A DNA stretch of 64,000 bases. Origin: Hemibagrus wyckioides (lineage: Eukaryota; Chordata; Actinopteri; Siluriformes; Bagridae). The notes beneath the pieces are model-generated. The model was given only the letters and a program-made list of their open reading frames with translations. It did no database searches and was not told the origin of the DNA. Shown here piece after piece: positions 51,115 through 61,898 of the stretch. The stretch covers positions 13,912,901 to 13,976,900 of the forward strand of contig NC_080716.1 of assembly GCF_019097595.1 (NCBI RefSeq). The letters are read 5' to 3'. Each line of letters starts with the position of its first letter. Positions within the stretch are counted from its first letter, which is position 1. The translations under genes and the position numbers were made by a program.

Positions 51115-52362
51115 CACTATATTGCCAAAAGTATTCGCTCACCCATCCAAATAATCAGAATCAGGTGTTCCAATCACTTCCATGGCCACAGGTGTATAAA
51201 ATCAAGCACCTAGGCATGCAGACTGTTTTTACAAACATTTGTGAAAGAATGGGTCGCTCTCAGGAGCTCAGTGAATTCCAGCATGGAACTGTGATAGGAT
51301 GCCACCTGTGCAACAAATCCAGTCGTGAAATTTCCTCGCTCCTAAATATTCCACAGTCAACTGTCAGCTGTATTATAAGAACGTGGAAGTGTTTGGGAAC
51401 GACAGAAACTCAGCCACGAAGTGGTAGGCCACGTAAACTGACGGAGCGGGGTCAGTGGATGCTGAGGCGCATAGTGCGAAGAGGTCGCCAACTTTCTGCA
51501 GAGTCAATCGCTACAGACCTCCAAACTTCATGTGGCCTTCAGATTAGCTCAAGCACAGTGCGCAGAGAGCTTCATGGAATGGGTTTCCATGGCCGAGCAG
51601 CTGCATCCAAGCCATACATCACCAAGTGCAATGCAAAGCGTCGGATGCAGTGGTGTAAAGCACGCCGCCACTGGACTCTAGAGCAGTGGAGACGCGTTCT
51701 CTGGAGTGACGAATCGCGCTTCTCCATCTGGCAATCTGATGGACGAGTCTGGGTTTGGCGGTTGCCAGGAGAACGGTACTTGTCTGACTGCATTGTGCCA
51801 AGTGTAAAGTTTGGTGGAGGGGGGATTATGGTGTGGGGTTGTTTTTCAGGAGCTGGGCTTGGCCCCTTAGTTCCAGTGAAAGGAACTCTGAATGCTTCAG
51901 CATACCAAGACATTTTGGACAATTCCATGCTCCCAACTTTGTGGGAACAGTTTGGAGCTGGCCCCTTCCTCTTCCAACATGACTGTGCACCAGTGCACAA
52001 AGCAAGGTCCATAAAGACATGGATGACAGAGTCTGGTGTGGATGAACTTGACTGGCCTGCACAGAGTCCTGACCTCAACCCCATAGAACGCCTTTGGGAT
52101 GAATTAGAGCGGAGACTGAGAGCCAGGCCTTCTCGTCCAACATCAGTGTGTGACCTCACAAATGCGCTTCTGGAAGAATGGTCAAAAATTCCCATAAACA
52201 CACTCCTAAACCTTGTGGACAGCCTTCCCAGAAGAGTTGAAGCTGTTATAGCTGCAAAGGGTGGACCGACGTCATATTGAACCCTATGGATTAGGAATGG
52301 GATGTCACTTAAGTTCATATGCGAGTCAAGGCAGGTGAGCGAATACTTTTGGCAATATAGTG
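51115..52362 (+). mobile_element. Intact Tc1-like transposon
   Basis: Ends CACTATATTGCCAAAAGTATTCGCTCACC and GGTGAGCGAATACTTTTGGCAATATAGTG, a nearly perfect inverted repeat, flanked by TA on both sides (51113-51114 and 52363-52364). Length 1248 bp with an unbroken transposase frame. Older relics of the same or a close family lie at 4228-4440 and 10100-10517. Confidence 0.97.
51249..52280 (+). CDS. Tc1-like transposase, intact
   Basis: Cut-and-paste transposase that binds the inverted repeats and inserts at TA. The start at 51249 ([10 protein letters not shown]) is chosen because Tc1 transposases of this type begin there and number about 340 residues; this gives 343. The same frame has an earlier ATG at 51216. 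Order: helix-turn-helix with [16 protein letters not shown], a GRPRK hook-like motif ([10 protein letters not shown]), a second helix-turn-helix ([17 protein letters not shown]), then the catalytic domain with the Gly-rich box [15 protein letters not shown]. The catalytic triad is D in [10 protein letters not shown] in [10 protein letters not shown] and E in [10 protein letters not shown], with 34 residues between the last two (DD34E). No stop or frameshift is present, so it may still be active or has been lost only recently. Confidence 0.95.
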   Translation: MGRSQELSEFQHGTVIGCHLCNKSSREISSLLNIPQSTVSCIIRTWKCLGTTETQPRSGRPRKLTERGQWMLRRIVRRGRQLSAESIATDLQTSCGLQISSSTVRRELHGMGFHGRAAASKPYITKCNAKRRMQWCKARRHWTLEQWRRVLWSDESRFSIWQSDGRVWVWRLPGERYLSDCIVPSVKFGGGGIMVWGCFSGAGLGPLVPVKGTLNASAYQDILDNSMLPTLWEQFGAGPFLFQHDCAPVHKARSIKTWMTESGVDELDWPAQSPDLNPIERLWDELERRLRARPSRPTSVCDLTNALLEEWSKIPINTLLNLVDSLPRRVEAVIAAKGGPTSY

Positions 52363-55300
52363 TAAGTTGAATGTCATCAGAATAGCAGTGGCAAGAGGGA
52401 GCCAGAGCAGGACGGACGACTTGCAGGGTATCTTCTGTTGCTAGGGTTGAAATATGTGCCAGTGAAGGAGTAGGGGATACCTGGCTGTGTAATGTATAGA
52501 TGATCAGGGTAGAAGTAAAGGCCTGGCAGATTTTCTCAATTCTCTCATCATAAAAGAAGTCCAAGTTTTCAGCAGTCAGAGAGGACAAAGCAGTTGGAGA
52601 GGGGGATTGAGAATTGAAGAGAAAATGTTGTGTAGCTTACAAGGATCTTGTGCAGAAGCTTCAAGCTTTTCCTTGTAGAAAGCAGTCTTAGCAGAGTTCA
52701 TGTCTGAGGAGAATTTGGACAGGAGCATTCGGTAAGATCTGTGTCAATTAGTAATTTCTACCTCTTTCTCTCTGCTGATCTTAGTTCTCTCCAAATACTG
52801 TGCAACGTATTTGACAGCCAAGGAGCAGGAAAAGAATTCTTTTTGGATGTAGTAGACAGAGGGCAGAGGAGGTCTGTAGTTGAGGAAAGAGAGGAGCGGA
52901 AAGTGTGGTTCGAGAGAAATGAGGAAAGTTATTTAAACATTTATAATGCAAGGACCTATTAACATAATGAGTCAAAAAACTTTAACTTACATTTGTCAAG
53001 CTGAAAAAACAAATTCTGCTTATTCATACTGTCTATAAATAAGTGTCTATACAGTCTATAAATAGGTTTTTTTTACAGTAGCATACAGGCTCATGTTGAA
53101 AGTAAAATGTATGAATGTGAAGTGATAAAGCTGTGATAACCCATGCCCCTGTAATTTATCTCTACAGAACATTTTGATGGCATCCCAAAAACAGCAATCC
53201 ATTCCTGATCAGGTTCTAAAGAACACAGATCTGTTAATACAGTGCATTATTGACAACAGTGCAACGGAATTAATGAAACTTGTTGGTGAATCCAATATTA
53301 ATGGACTGTACTCTTCAGCAATCTGGAATGATGATGTTTCCCTCCTGACAGCAGCAGCTGTATGTGGGAATGAAGAGATTTGTAACTTTCTCCTGAGAGA
53401 AAAAGCGGATCCCAACATACTATCCACAAATCACCTAACAGCTCTGCACTATGCTGCAAATACTCCTGGAGTTCCACTGAATATTGTGAGAAGATTAATA
53501 GTTGCAAAAGCTAATCCAGATGGTCATCAACAACAGCCTTTTACACCCTTACAGTTTGCTGCCAGTAAGGACAGACTGGACGTGTTTGAAGCATTTATAG
53601 AAGCTGGTGCAGTCCCTGAAAGAAATTATGGGGAAAATCCGGATTTGGATAAAAAAGTAGAGAATCTAATTAATAAATTACCTGCAGGAAAAGAAGTAGT
53701 AGAGAAATGCAAACTGTTTTTCAATTTGGCTGCTATGGTTCCCAGAAAAACTAAAAGCCTGAGGTTTTTAACTTATATAAGGAAATTTTTTTCGAGGAAC
53801 ATCCTTTTACCCATATTCTACTTTTTGAACGGTATTTTAATGTTTTGGGCCCATCAGCAGAACTGTATCAACAGAGTAGTATAAAGTGGTTGAAAGACTC
53901 CAAGAAGACAGACATCTACATCGAGGGATTCATCAAACGCTTTCCCAGAATTCCTAATGAACAAAGGATGACGTCACTGAACACCTTACATGCTGTAATT
54001 TGCATGATGAGAGAAATTTCCCCTTGTGTGACTATGGACAAGTCCTTGAAGCAAAAGTCTGATAGTCTTCAGTCTGATGTGCGTGGTAGAGTTATGCAAT
54101 GCACTTATGCCTCTCACCAATGCTGACTGCTCAGCTGATGTCAGGAGTCCTACTCACCGTTTATTTGCTGCTCTACATGACTTTGTCCAAGTGTACATTA
54201 ATACATGTGGAGTAACTTCAGTGCCTGAAAGGGTTCTTCTTGCTGTAGATATAGGAACAAATGATGCAGTTAAAGAGAAACTGAGACTATTGGAAATAAA
54301 TATCAGAGTTCTGCAAAGTGAAGCAGCAAACAGCAAGTCAAAGAATAAAAAAAAGAATTATAATCAACAAGACACAAGCTCAAAAGAAGATTCCAATACT
54401 ACAAAGGCGTCAGTTCAGGAGTCGGATTCCAGTGTGCATCCATATGCAACACACACTGAGGATTCACCAGTAAAAAGAAAATGGCTTTCATTGAGCCAAC
54501 GATGGAAGCCCGAGCTAGAGAAACTTGCTAGCATAGAAGCATGTAAGGTTAAGTGCCTGAGGAATCTTACAATTGGTAATAGTTCTGAATTTGAGATAGC
54601 CAAAGGAATTGATGGAACTCGTGTTTTTCTTGGACTGAGAGATGATGGCACTGAGGTAGCTGTCAAACGAATGTACAGGTCAGAATATCAAGACCTGAAA
54701 AATGAAGAGCAATTTTTACGGCTTCCTCAGCTTGATAATCCTTGTATTGTGCGCTATGTGGACTTTGCTGAGGATAAAAAGTTTGGATATCTTGCTCTTC
54801 AACTTTGTGAATACACAGTGGAGGAATACATTCAAGACCATTTGCCTGAAGACACTTCTCAGCAGCTACAGGTCCTGAAGAAAATAGTAAAAGAAGTGCT
54901 CTATAGCCTAAATGCTCTTCACAGCCATGATACCAACGTGCTTCATCGAGACATCAAACCTCAAAATGTTCTGATTGGTAGGAATCATATTTATTATCAC
55001 TATTATTATTACTTTTTTAACAGATACAACCGGAAAGGCAAGACTAGCAGATTTCGGTTGGGGGAGACGACTTTCCGCACTAATCCTGCTGGAACAAAGT
55101 ACTGGAAAGCCAGAGAGACTCTTGAAGAGGACAGTAACAGTGGCTACAAGAGGAGTTCTGATGTTCAGGTACAGTATATTAATGATTAATATTGATTAAT
55201 AATCCATAATAGATATTAAAAAGCTTTTGGTTCTAACTGTTTTACCTCTAAACACATTTAGGTTGCAGGAATGTTAATATATTACATCCTCTCCCGTGGA

Positions 55301-55553
55301 CATCATCCATTTGGCACAGGCCCTCGATGTGAGTGTAACATTCTTGATGGGAAGTACTCTTTGGTACACCTGGAGGATGAACTGGCAAAGGACCTGGTGA
55401 AGTGGATGATCAGTCATGAGCCAAAGGACAGACCTATTGTAGAGGAAACCCTTCGCCACCCATACTTTTGGACAAATAAAGAGTAAGACATAATTAAGTT
55501 CTTAGTTATATTATTGTGCATTATTATTATTATTGTTTATTATTATTATTATT

Positions 55554-55555
<2 letters not shown>

Positions 55556-55591
<36 letters not shown>
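55556..55591. repeat. (TTG)n microsatellite
   Basis: TTG run preceded by ATT repeats, in a copy 2 intron. Confidence 0.95.
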
Positions 55592-55592
<1 letters not shown>

Positions 55593-56081
55593 ATTATTTT
55601 TATATTTTGGATATGTTTGCACTGAATACACTGATTTTCAGTTCATTTAAAATTGCTGTCAGATTTCCAACTCACACTATTTACAGTTTGAATGCACTAA
55701 ATTAGCAGTTCTCATGTTGGATGAATATTAACCCTGGGTTTTGACAAATTAGCTAATTTGTTGCATTTTGAGTTACAAAATGATGTGCTGATCTGAATGT
55801 TTGTACAAAAAATAATAATACAGTTTTTGTTAGCATTGTATATTCAAGTTGTATTTTAAATGACTTTCTTCAAATCCACTGCAACGGTTTTTACATGGTA
55901 TGTTGCTTTTTATATAAAATTTTCAGTAAAATGGAGTACTTAAGAAAGCTGGGGAATGAACAGGAAGTGGGGAACTGCCGCAATGCTGATCCGGACCTCC
56001 TTTCTGATATTGGGGCTGTTACAGTAGGGAAAAGCTTCTCAGACTGGAAAACAAAAGTGAGTCAACCAGATTTTACTCTTT

Positions 56082-56200
56082 ACATTTGCATTTACACTTC
56101 TGGCACTTGGCAGATGCCCTTATCCAGAGTGATGTACAAAAGTGCTTGGATTCTCTATCAATGAATACAATGAATCAATGAATAACTGGTTAAATAGGTT
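56082..56200 (+). mobile_element. SINE-tail-like repeat
   Basis: CTTGGCAGATGCCCTTATCCAGAGTGATGTACAAAAGTGCTTGG, close to 50985-51060. Absent at the same place in copy 1, where the exon is followed directly by other intron text, so it inserted after duplication. Confidence 0.7.
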
Positions 56201-56569
56201 ACAGACTTTGGATACCATCAGCCTAAAAACTGTGTTGGGAGGATTTTAAAAGAAATTCATACAACAATACATAAAACAAACAGGGAAACTCTTTATTTCT
56301 TAACTATCTCAGCCATGTTACAGTAGACAATATTGATGTGTCACTGTGTTTCATTTAAGATGTGTTTATTGCTGCATTTTGGTTATGAAATGTGTGCAAA
56401 CATGTGCATTAATGTCTTTATGCAAAGAAATCTATTTACAATCTGAAACAGTATTTTTGGTAGTTATCAATTTATAATAGTCTTTAGAAAAAACTGTACC
56501 AGTAAACTATTATGAACTGTTTCTGCTCAAACATTTACAAACATGTTTAAGCTTTGTTTATTATAAGAG

Positions 56570-57189
56570 ATTAACCTCACTTGGCACTTTATTAGGAAGA
56601 CCTATACATGTACTCATCCATGCAATTATCTAATCAGCCAATCATGTGGCAGCAGTGCAATGTATAACATTGTGCAGATGCAACCAGCCACTTCAGGTAA
56701 TGTACACATCAACCATCAGAATGGTGAAAAATGGGATCTCAGTGATTTTGACCATGGCATGATTTGTTATTAGACTGGCTTGTTTGAGTTTTTCTAGAAC
56801 TACTGATTTCCTGATATTTTCTGAGAGTTTACTCAGAAAGTTGCAGTGAAGAAAAAACATCCAGTAAGCAGTGGTCCTGTGGATGGAAATACCTCACAGG
56901 TGAGAAATCTGAGCAGAGAATGACTGGACTAGTTTAAGATGACAGAAAGACTTCTTGTGGTGAACAGAAAAGCATCTCAGAATGCACTTCTGTCAGCCAA
57001 CAACAGTAACCTGAGGCTGCAGTGAGCACAGACTCACCAAAATTGGACAGATGAACACTGGAAAAACATGGTATGGTCTGATTAATCCCAATTTCTGCTG
57101 AAGCTCACAGATGGTCTGAATTTGGCACCAACAGCCTACCATGTGTCAGCAGACCAGGCTGGTGGAGGTGGTGTGATGGTGTGGGGAAT
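56570..57189 (+). mobile_element. Tc1-like relic in the copy 2 KEN intron
   Basis: Starts near CTTTATTAGGAAGACCTATACATG, passes through GATCTCAGTGATTTTGACCATGGCATG and CAGTGAGCACAGACTCACCAAAATTGGACAG, and reaches GGTGGTGTGATGGTGTGGGGAAT, where the LTR interrupts it. The transposase frame is broken. Confidence 0.85.
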
Positions 57190-57749
57190 TGTCACAGCAT
57201 GCAACGTCATGGCTTATGTTTGAAAGAGGACATTCAATTTGGACACAGAGGACATCCACTCCTGGCAAACACCAGTGCTTCCTTGTTCTGTCACTTCACT
57301 TTTACTGTATCTCACCTGTTCCTCATTATGTGCGTGTGTGTGTGTTTTCTTTTTAAGCTCCTTCGTTACAGTGCCTCTTTGTGAGGTAAACTATCAGTTC
57401 TTTGCGATTTATGACTGTGCTAAGCCGTTATGTTTGTGTAGTGTTTTCTGGGTTTCTACTTTGCCTATTCTTATGATTCTGAATGATGCTTATACCATGG
57501 ATATGGCTGTTTTGACCCGTTTGACTCTTGCCTGCTTTATATGTGTTTGGATGCTGATTTGGACTCCATTACTTCTGAACACCCTGATGCTTTTGGCTGT
57601 CCCTCATTTTTGTGATTGTTTTGTTGGATTTTTGCATTCCTAGTTTTTGTGTTTTTTCCCTTCTTTTGTGCATGCAACTAGCCTTTGTGACTGTTTCTGC
57701 TTTTTCATCCTGTTTTGTAGTAAATCATTTACCTCTGCGCTTCGTGACA
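57190..57749 (+). mobile_element. Solo LTR
   Basis: 560 bases beginning TGTCACAGC and ending CGTGACA, inverted LTR-type ends (TG...CA). GGAAT precedes it at 57185-57189; the related LTR end in copy 1 (44479) is followed by GGAAT, fitting a 5-bp target duplication. No internal retroelement sequence here. Confidence 0.7.
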
Positions 57750-58829
57750 GCATGAAAGTGCACCTGAAACATCTGCAGGAATTGTTTGATGCAGTCATGT
57801 TAACAAGGACCTGAATCTAAAAGAAATATTGGAGTCCATGCCATGAAGAATTAAAGCTGTTTTCAGAGCAAACGAGGCCCTATTTAGTATCAGTATACTG
57901 TTGTCCATGCATTTGTCAGTCCCTATGACAGACCCTTCATGTTTTGTTTATGTTTAGTTTTGTTTTAGGTTTCGTTTTAGTCCTGTCTTAATCCTGTGCA
58001 TGGGTCTGAACGCACACGGTTCCCACAGAGATTGGGGTTTGAGCCCCACGTGGTGGGCACCCGGATGTTACAATCAAGAAGTAGCCTGCATTAGTGATTC
58101 ATGACAACAGAATACTTGTTTGTGAATCATAAAGTACTTGGCTTTCTATAGTACCTGTTTCTCCACAGTTGCCCTCAGAGCTTGTGCAAAAAATTGAGGA
58201 TAAGAAAAAGCCCTACCCGGAGAACACACTTGGTCTGCTGCGCTTTATAAGGATTATGCGTGAGCATTAGTGAGTTGTACAGAAAATATACCTTATTGAT
58301 ATGATTTTGTTTGAATTGTCACAGCTAATTAATTTTGTTCTGTCTCAATAGCTCGGAAGATGCCAAGACTACAGATTTGATGGCGATTTTCCCTGACCTT
58401 TTTGAAACTGCTTTCATAATTGCCAAACAGAGAGGCTGGATCACTGAGAGCGAATTTATGCTTGAGATGCCAGAGATATGACGACTGACCACTTTCAAAA
58501 GCATGTCTCCACTTTTTAAAAAGACTTTTTTTTTAATGTATAAAGGTATACATTGTATGAATGTGTATGTTAAAATAATGATTGTGAATGTCTGATCATG
58601 CTAATGCATTGCTCATTTTTATATTAAAACTAGTTATGATTCCGTCCTATAGGAACTAAAACAAGGTTTATCTCTGTAGTTGTGATTTCAACACTCTGTT
58701 TAATCATCCAGTACCTAGAAACCTAACCTAACCGAAAGTTCTAATGGGCTTCCAGTGAACACAGTATGAGCATGTACTTATTGCCAGAATGGTACGCAAA
58801 ATCCTCTGTGTATAGAATTGATCTGAATA

Positions 58830-60060
58830 TGAGATCCCCCAGCCCAAATTAAAGAATTAATCATTTTATCTAATAAGTCAAAGAAGTGCTTAGGTAAAAA
58901 TAAAGGAATTGTTAGAAACAAACAGAGAAATTTATGCAGAACATTCATTTTAATAGCATTAATCTTTCCAATCAGAGACAAAGGCAGACTATTGCCTCTC
59001 TGAAAATCAGACTTCATTTTGGTTAGAAAAAGACCTTATTAAGATTAATACCAAGGTACCTAAATTCAGAGGGAGTGATTTTGAAGGGAATGTACAGGTT
59101 TTTAAGTTGCAAAGCAGCTGTGTTGATGGGATAACATTTACTCTTCTAAAAATTTAATATCTATCTAGAGAAGGAGCTGAATGTATAGAGACAATAGACA
59201 AGATACCAGGCAGACCGGATACAGGATCAGATACATATAGCAATAATTCATCTGCATACAATGATAGTCGATGTTCAACACCATTCCTTATAACACCCTT
59301 AAATAAAGTAGAGGATCGCAACGAAATGGCCAATGGCTCAACTGCCAAAGCAAATAGAGATGGAGATAAAGGGCAGCGCTGACATGTTCCAACATTCGGA
59401 ATGAACATTGTTTGTTAGAATACTGGCTTGTGGTGATGTACGAAGTAATTTCACCCAGCTAATAAATTTATTACCAAAGCCATTTTTTTAAATACGGCAA
59501 ATGTATAATCCTTTTTTGGACTGCATCACTTTAATTGAGAATTTATTTCTTCAAAGGAAAATGGGGAATCTAGTTCTTGTACACGGTCCGAATCAATGGT
59601 AGGGTTTTCAAAGTTGGCCAGAAACTGATTCATAATGGTATTATCAGCCAGAAATTCAGATTTAAACAAGGAAGTATAGAATGATTTGAATGTAGCATTC
59701 ATTTCCATCTTGTCTGTAACAGATACATTAAAACTATTATTAATTTTGAGTATCAAACATGAGGTAGATTGATGTTTCATCTGGTGTGCCAATAGTCGAT
59801 ATGCTAAATCCCCATGTTCATAGTAAGGGCTACGTGTCTGCAATAACAGTCGCTCTATGTCTTTAGTGGAGATGAGATCAATTCCTGTCATAAGGTTAAG
59901 ACGTTTCTTAAACAGTTCTGGGGAGGGATTGGATGTGCACTCTTGGGCAGACACCAGTAGCAGAAGGGAATTCTGTGAGTCTGGCCTTATGTTTTTTATT
60001 GCAATGGGAGGAGTATGGAATAATCTGTCCTCTAAGGAAAGCCTTCAGTGGCTACCAAAG
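58830..60060 (-). mobile_element. L1-type LINE fragment, copy B
   Basis: Same fragment as at 46590-48240, in the same position after copy 2 (for example SPSPELFKKRLNLMTGIDLIS and PLSPSLFALAVEPLAISL). About 940 bases near its 3' end, present in copy A at 45647-46588, are missing. Confidence 0.85.
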
Positions 60061-60660
60061 TAAAGTCAAGAGAGTCAAGAGTCAAGAAGCTTTTATTGTC
60101 ATTTCAACCACATATAGCTGACACAATACATAGTGAAATGAAACAACGTTTCTCCAGGACCCTGGTGCTACATAAACAACATACACCATATAATTACAAA
60201 CAGAAGCAACAACACAAAGCTAGGACAGTCCTAAGTTTGTCCTAGCCACATAATGTGCAATGTGTGCAACTAGGTAAACTAGTAAAGACACATAAGTCAG
60301 TGTTACAGGTGGAGTGACCATCATTACAATCATACAGGATATGATAAGACCCTGATCAGCCCAAGACATATGAAAAGGCATATTAAACAGACTGTACCTG
60401 AACACAATGATTGTGAACACAGTGATTCACAAAATCAGCCTCATGCTCACCTAGTGCCACATATAAGTTCAACTTACCAGATATTGGTACCTTACCAGCT
60501 ATTAACAGGCTGTATACTTGCTGATGTTCTCACAATCTCCCACCGCATGCAAATATGTTCCACTCGTAAAGAAACACAAACAGTTTGCTGTAAGTAAAGG
60601 TGTGGCTTCGGCGTGTCAGATTTGTAATACGTGGGTCAAAAAGCTGGCATTCACTATATC
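60060..60660 (+). repeat. Dispersed tail-like repeat and adjoining sequence
   Basis: AGTCAAGAAGCTTTTATTGTCATTTCAACC starts a repeat found inverted near 40370-40495 and again at 61413. Copy A has only a short version at 48246-48295, as if about 490 bases were deleted there. Confidence 0.65.
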
Positions 60661-60814
60661 ATCTACAGAATGTCTTTCGTATATATGCTTATCAGGAAAA
60701 TCCAAGGGATTGTGTGTCTTTCCCAAAAAGGTTTTTCCTTTCGAATGATCCTTCTCGCATCACTACAAAGGGTTAAAGCGTTTACATCTGTGGGTCAGAT
60801 TCATATTACTTTGC

Positions 60815-61001
60815 TCACAGCTGATTGGTCCAAGTTAGGTTTCAGTTCTGATGTCTCCGGCTGTGTTTCCGTGTTTCTTACAGTAGAAGGAAGGAAGATC
60901 ATCTCCTAGTCCTTTTATCATCTTTAAAGAGAAGGACATTCAGACGCCTGTCATTTTCAGTTTTGCCTTCATTCACACTCTGAATCACAACCCAATGAGA
61001 A
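60815..61001 (+). promoter_or_regulatory. Copy 3 promoter-proximal block and noncoding first exon
   Basis: CAGCTGATTGGTCCAAGTTAGG (CCAAT box at 60824-60828), then CCTAGTCCTTTTATCATCTTTAAAGAGAAGGACATTCAGACG and donor GAGAA|GTAAGTA at 61002. Aligned with copies 1 and 2; no insertion here. Confidence 0.6.
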
Positions 61002-61412
61002 GTAAGTAAGGTTATTATAAGTATTTTTATAATTATGACTGTTGAGGGAGGGCGCCATACATTACTGTTTTCGCTACTACTGTTTATTTATATAAAACTT
61101 ATTTTATTTATCTTGATTGTTTTATCTTGAGTTTTTTCATTCATTTTGTAAATGCTGTGTAACTACTACTCAAGTATTAACTATTACTCTTTACAGTTTG
61201 AAAAACTAAAATGAATAAGAGCAAGAGGCAGTAACCAACACAATCATCTATAACAATTCATTCTTACTATATTTATTAATAATTATTATAAATCATTATT
61301 TTCCCCTCTGTTTATTATTAACTTTAGTTGGTTTGATCATATTTTGGTGCTTCCTTTACTCAGTTTAGTTTGGATATACTGACTACACCCGAGAACCGAT
61401 AAAACTTGTTTT

Positions 61413-61870
61413 CGTCAAAGTCAAAAGTCAAAGTGAAAGAAGCTTTATTGTCATTTCAACCATATATAGCTGATGCAATACACAGTGAAGTGAAACAACG
61501 TTCCTCCTAGACCAAAGGTGCTACACATAACAAAGACAAAGTACAGTGATGCAGACAAACATAGAGCCAAACATATAAAACTAAACTATACATACAACAG
61601 AAGTGCACAGGATGACAAGACAAGACAGTGCAGACAAACAACATGTAGACCGACTCTGTGCAAAAGAATAGTGTTGACAGTGAGTGCAAATATTAAGGTT
61701 AACATGTAAACAGGATCAATATAAAGTGTAAAGTGTAATGTAAAGTGACATATGAGTGCAAACAGGACAATTTGTGTGTGTGTGTGTGTGTGTCCAGCAC
61801 AGTATAGTTCTCGTTGAGTCAGTCTCATTGACACAGTCCAGCACATATTATCTCACACATACCACCCCAA
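61413..61870 (+). repeat. Dispersed repeat in copy 3 intron 1
   Basis: AAAGTCAAAGTGAAAGAAGCTTTATTGTCATTTCAACC, followed by AAGACAGTGCAGACAAACAACATG-type text and a (GT)n run at 61773-61793. It lies directly before the coding exon. Confidence 0.7.
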
Positions 61871-61898
61871 TTTATCTCCACAGAACATTTAGGAGTCA

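Larger units (their letters stand above)
53177..58481 (+). pseudogene. Ankyrin-kinase-KEN gene, copy 2 (pseudogene)
   Basis: Exon counterparts: 53168-54977, 55024-55168, 55262-55482, 55927-56056, 58169-58269, 58352-58481. Its N-terminus differs (MASQKQQSIPDQVLKNTD) but residues from GESNINGLYSS on match copies 1 and 3. Breaks seen against copy 1: a 2-base insertion near 53752-53762 that leads to a stop at 53882-53884; loss of 99 bases after 54025; a 1-base insertion near 54083 that restores the frame; and loss of 19 bases right after the DFG codons (55057), which shifts the activation loop out of frame. The last four exons stay open, and their KEN text (ENTLGLLRFIRIMREH) is close to copy 1. 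Splice sites are mostly kept. A shortened product cannot be excluded, but a full protein cannot be made. Confidence 0.9.

Noticed and set aside
51165..51248. N-terminal extension of the Tc1 transposase
   Set aside because: The frame is open from a GTG, but transposases of this family begin at MGRSQEL. The ATG at 51216 is possible but less likely.
51572..52588. Minus-strand frame of 338 codons over the Tc1 element
   Set aside because: It is the antisense shadow of the intact transposase gene and has no recognisable domain.
57239..57643. Plus-strand frame of 134 codons in the copy 2 intron
   Set aside because: It lies inside the solo LTR and shows no domain.
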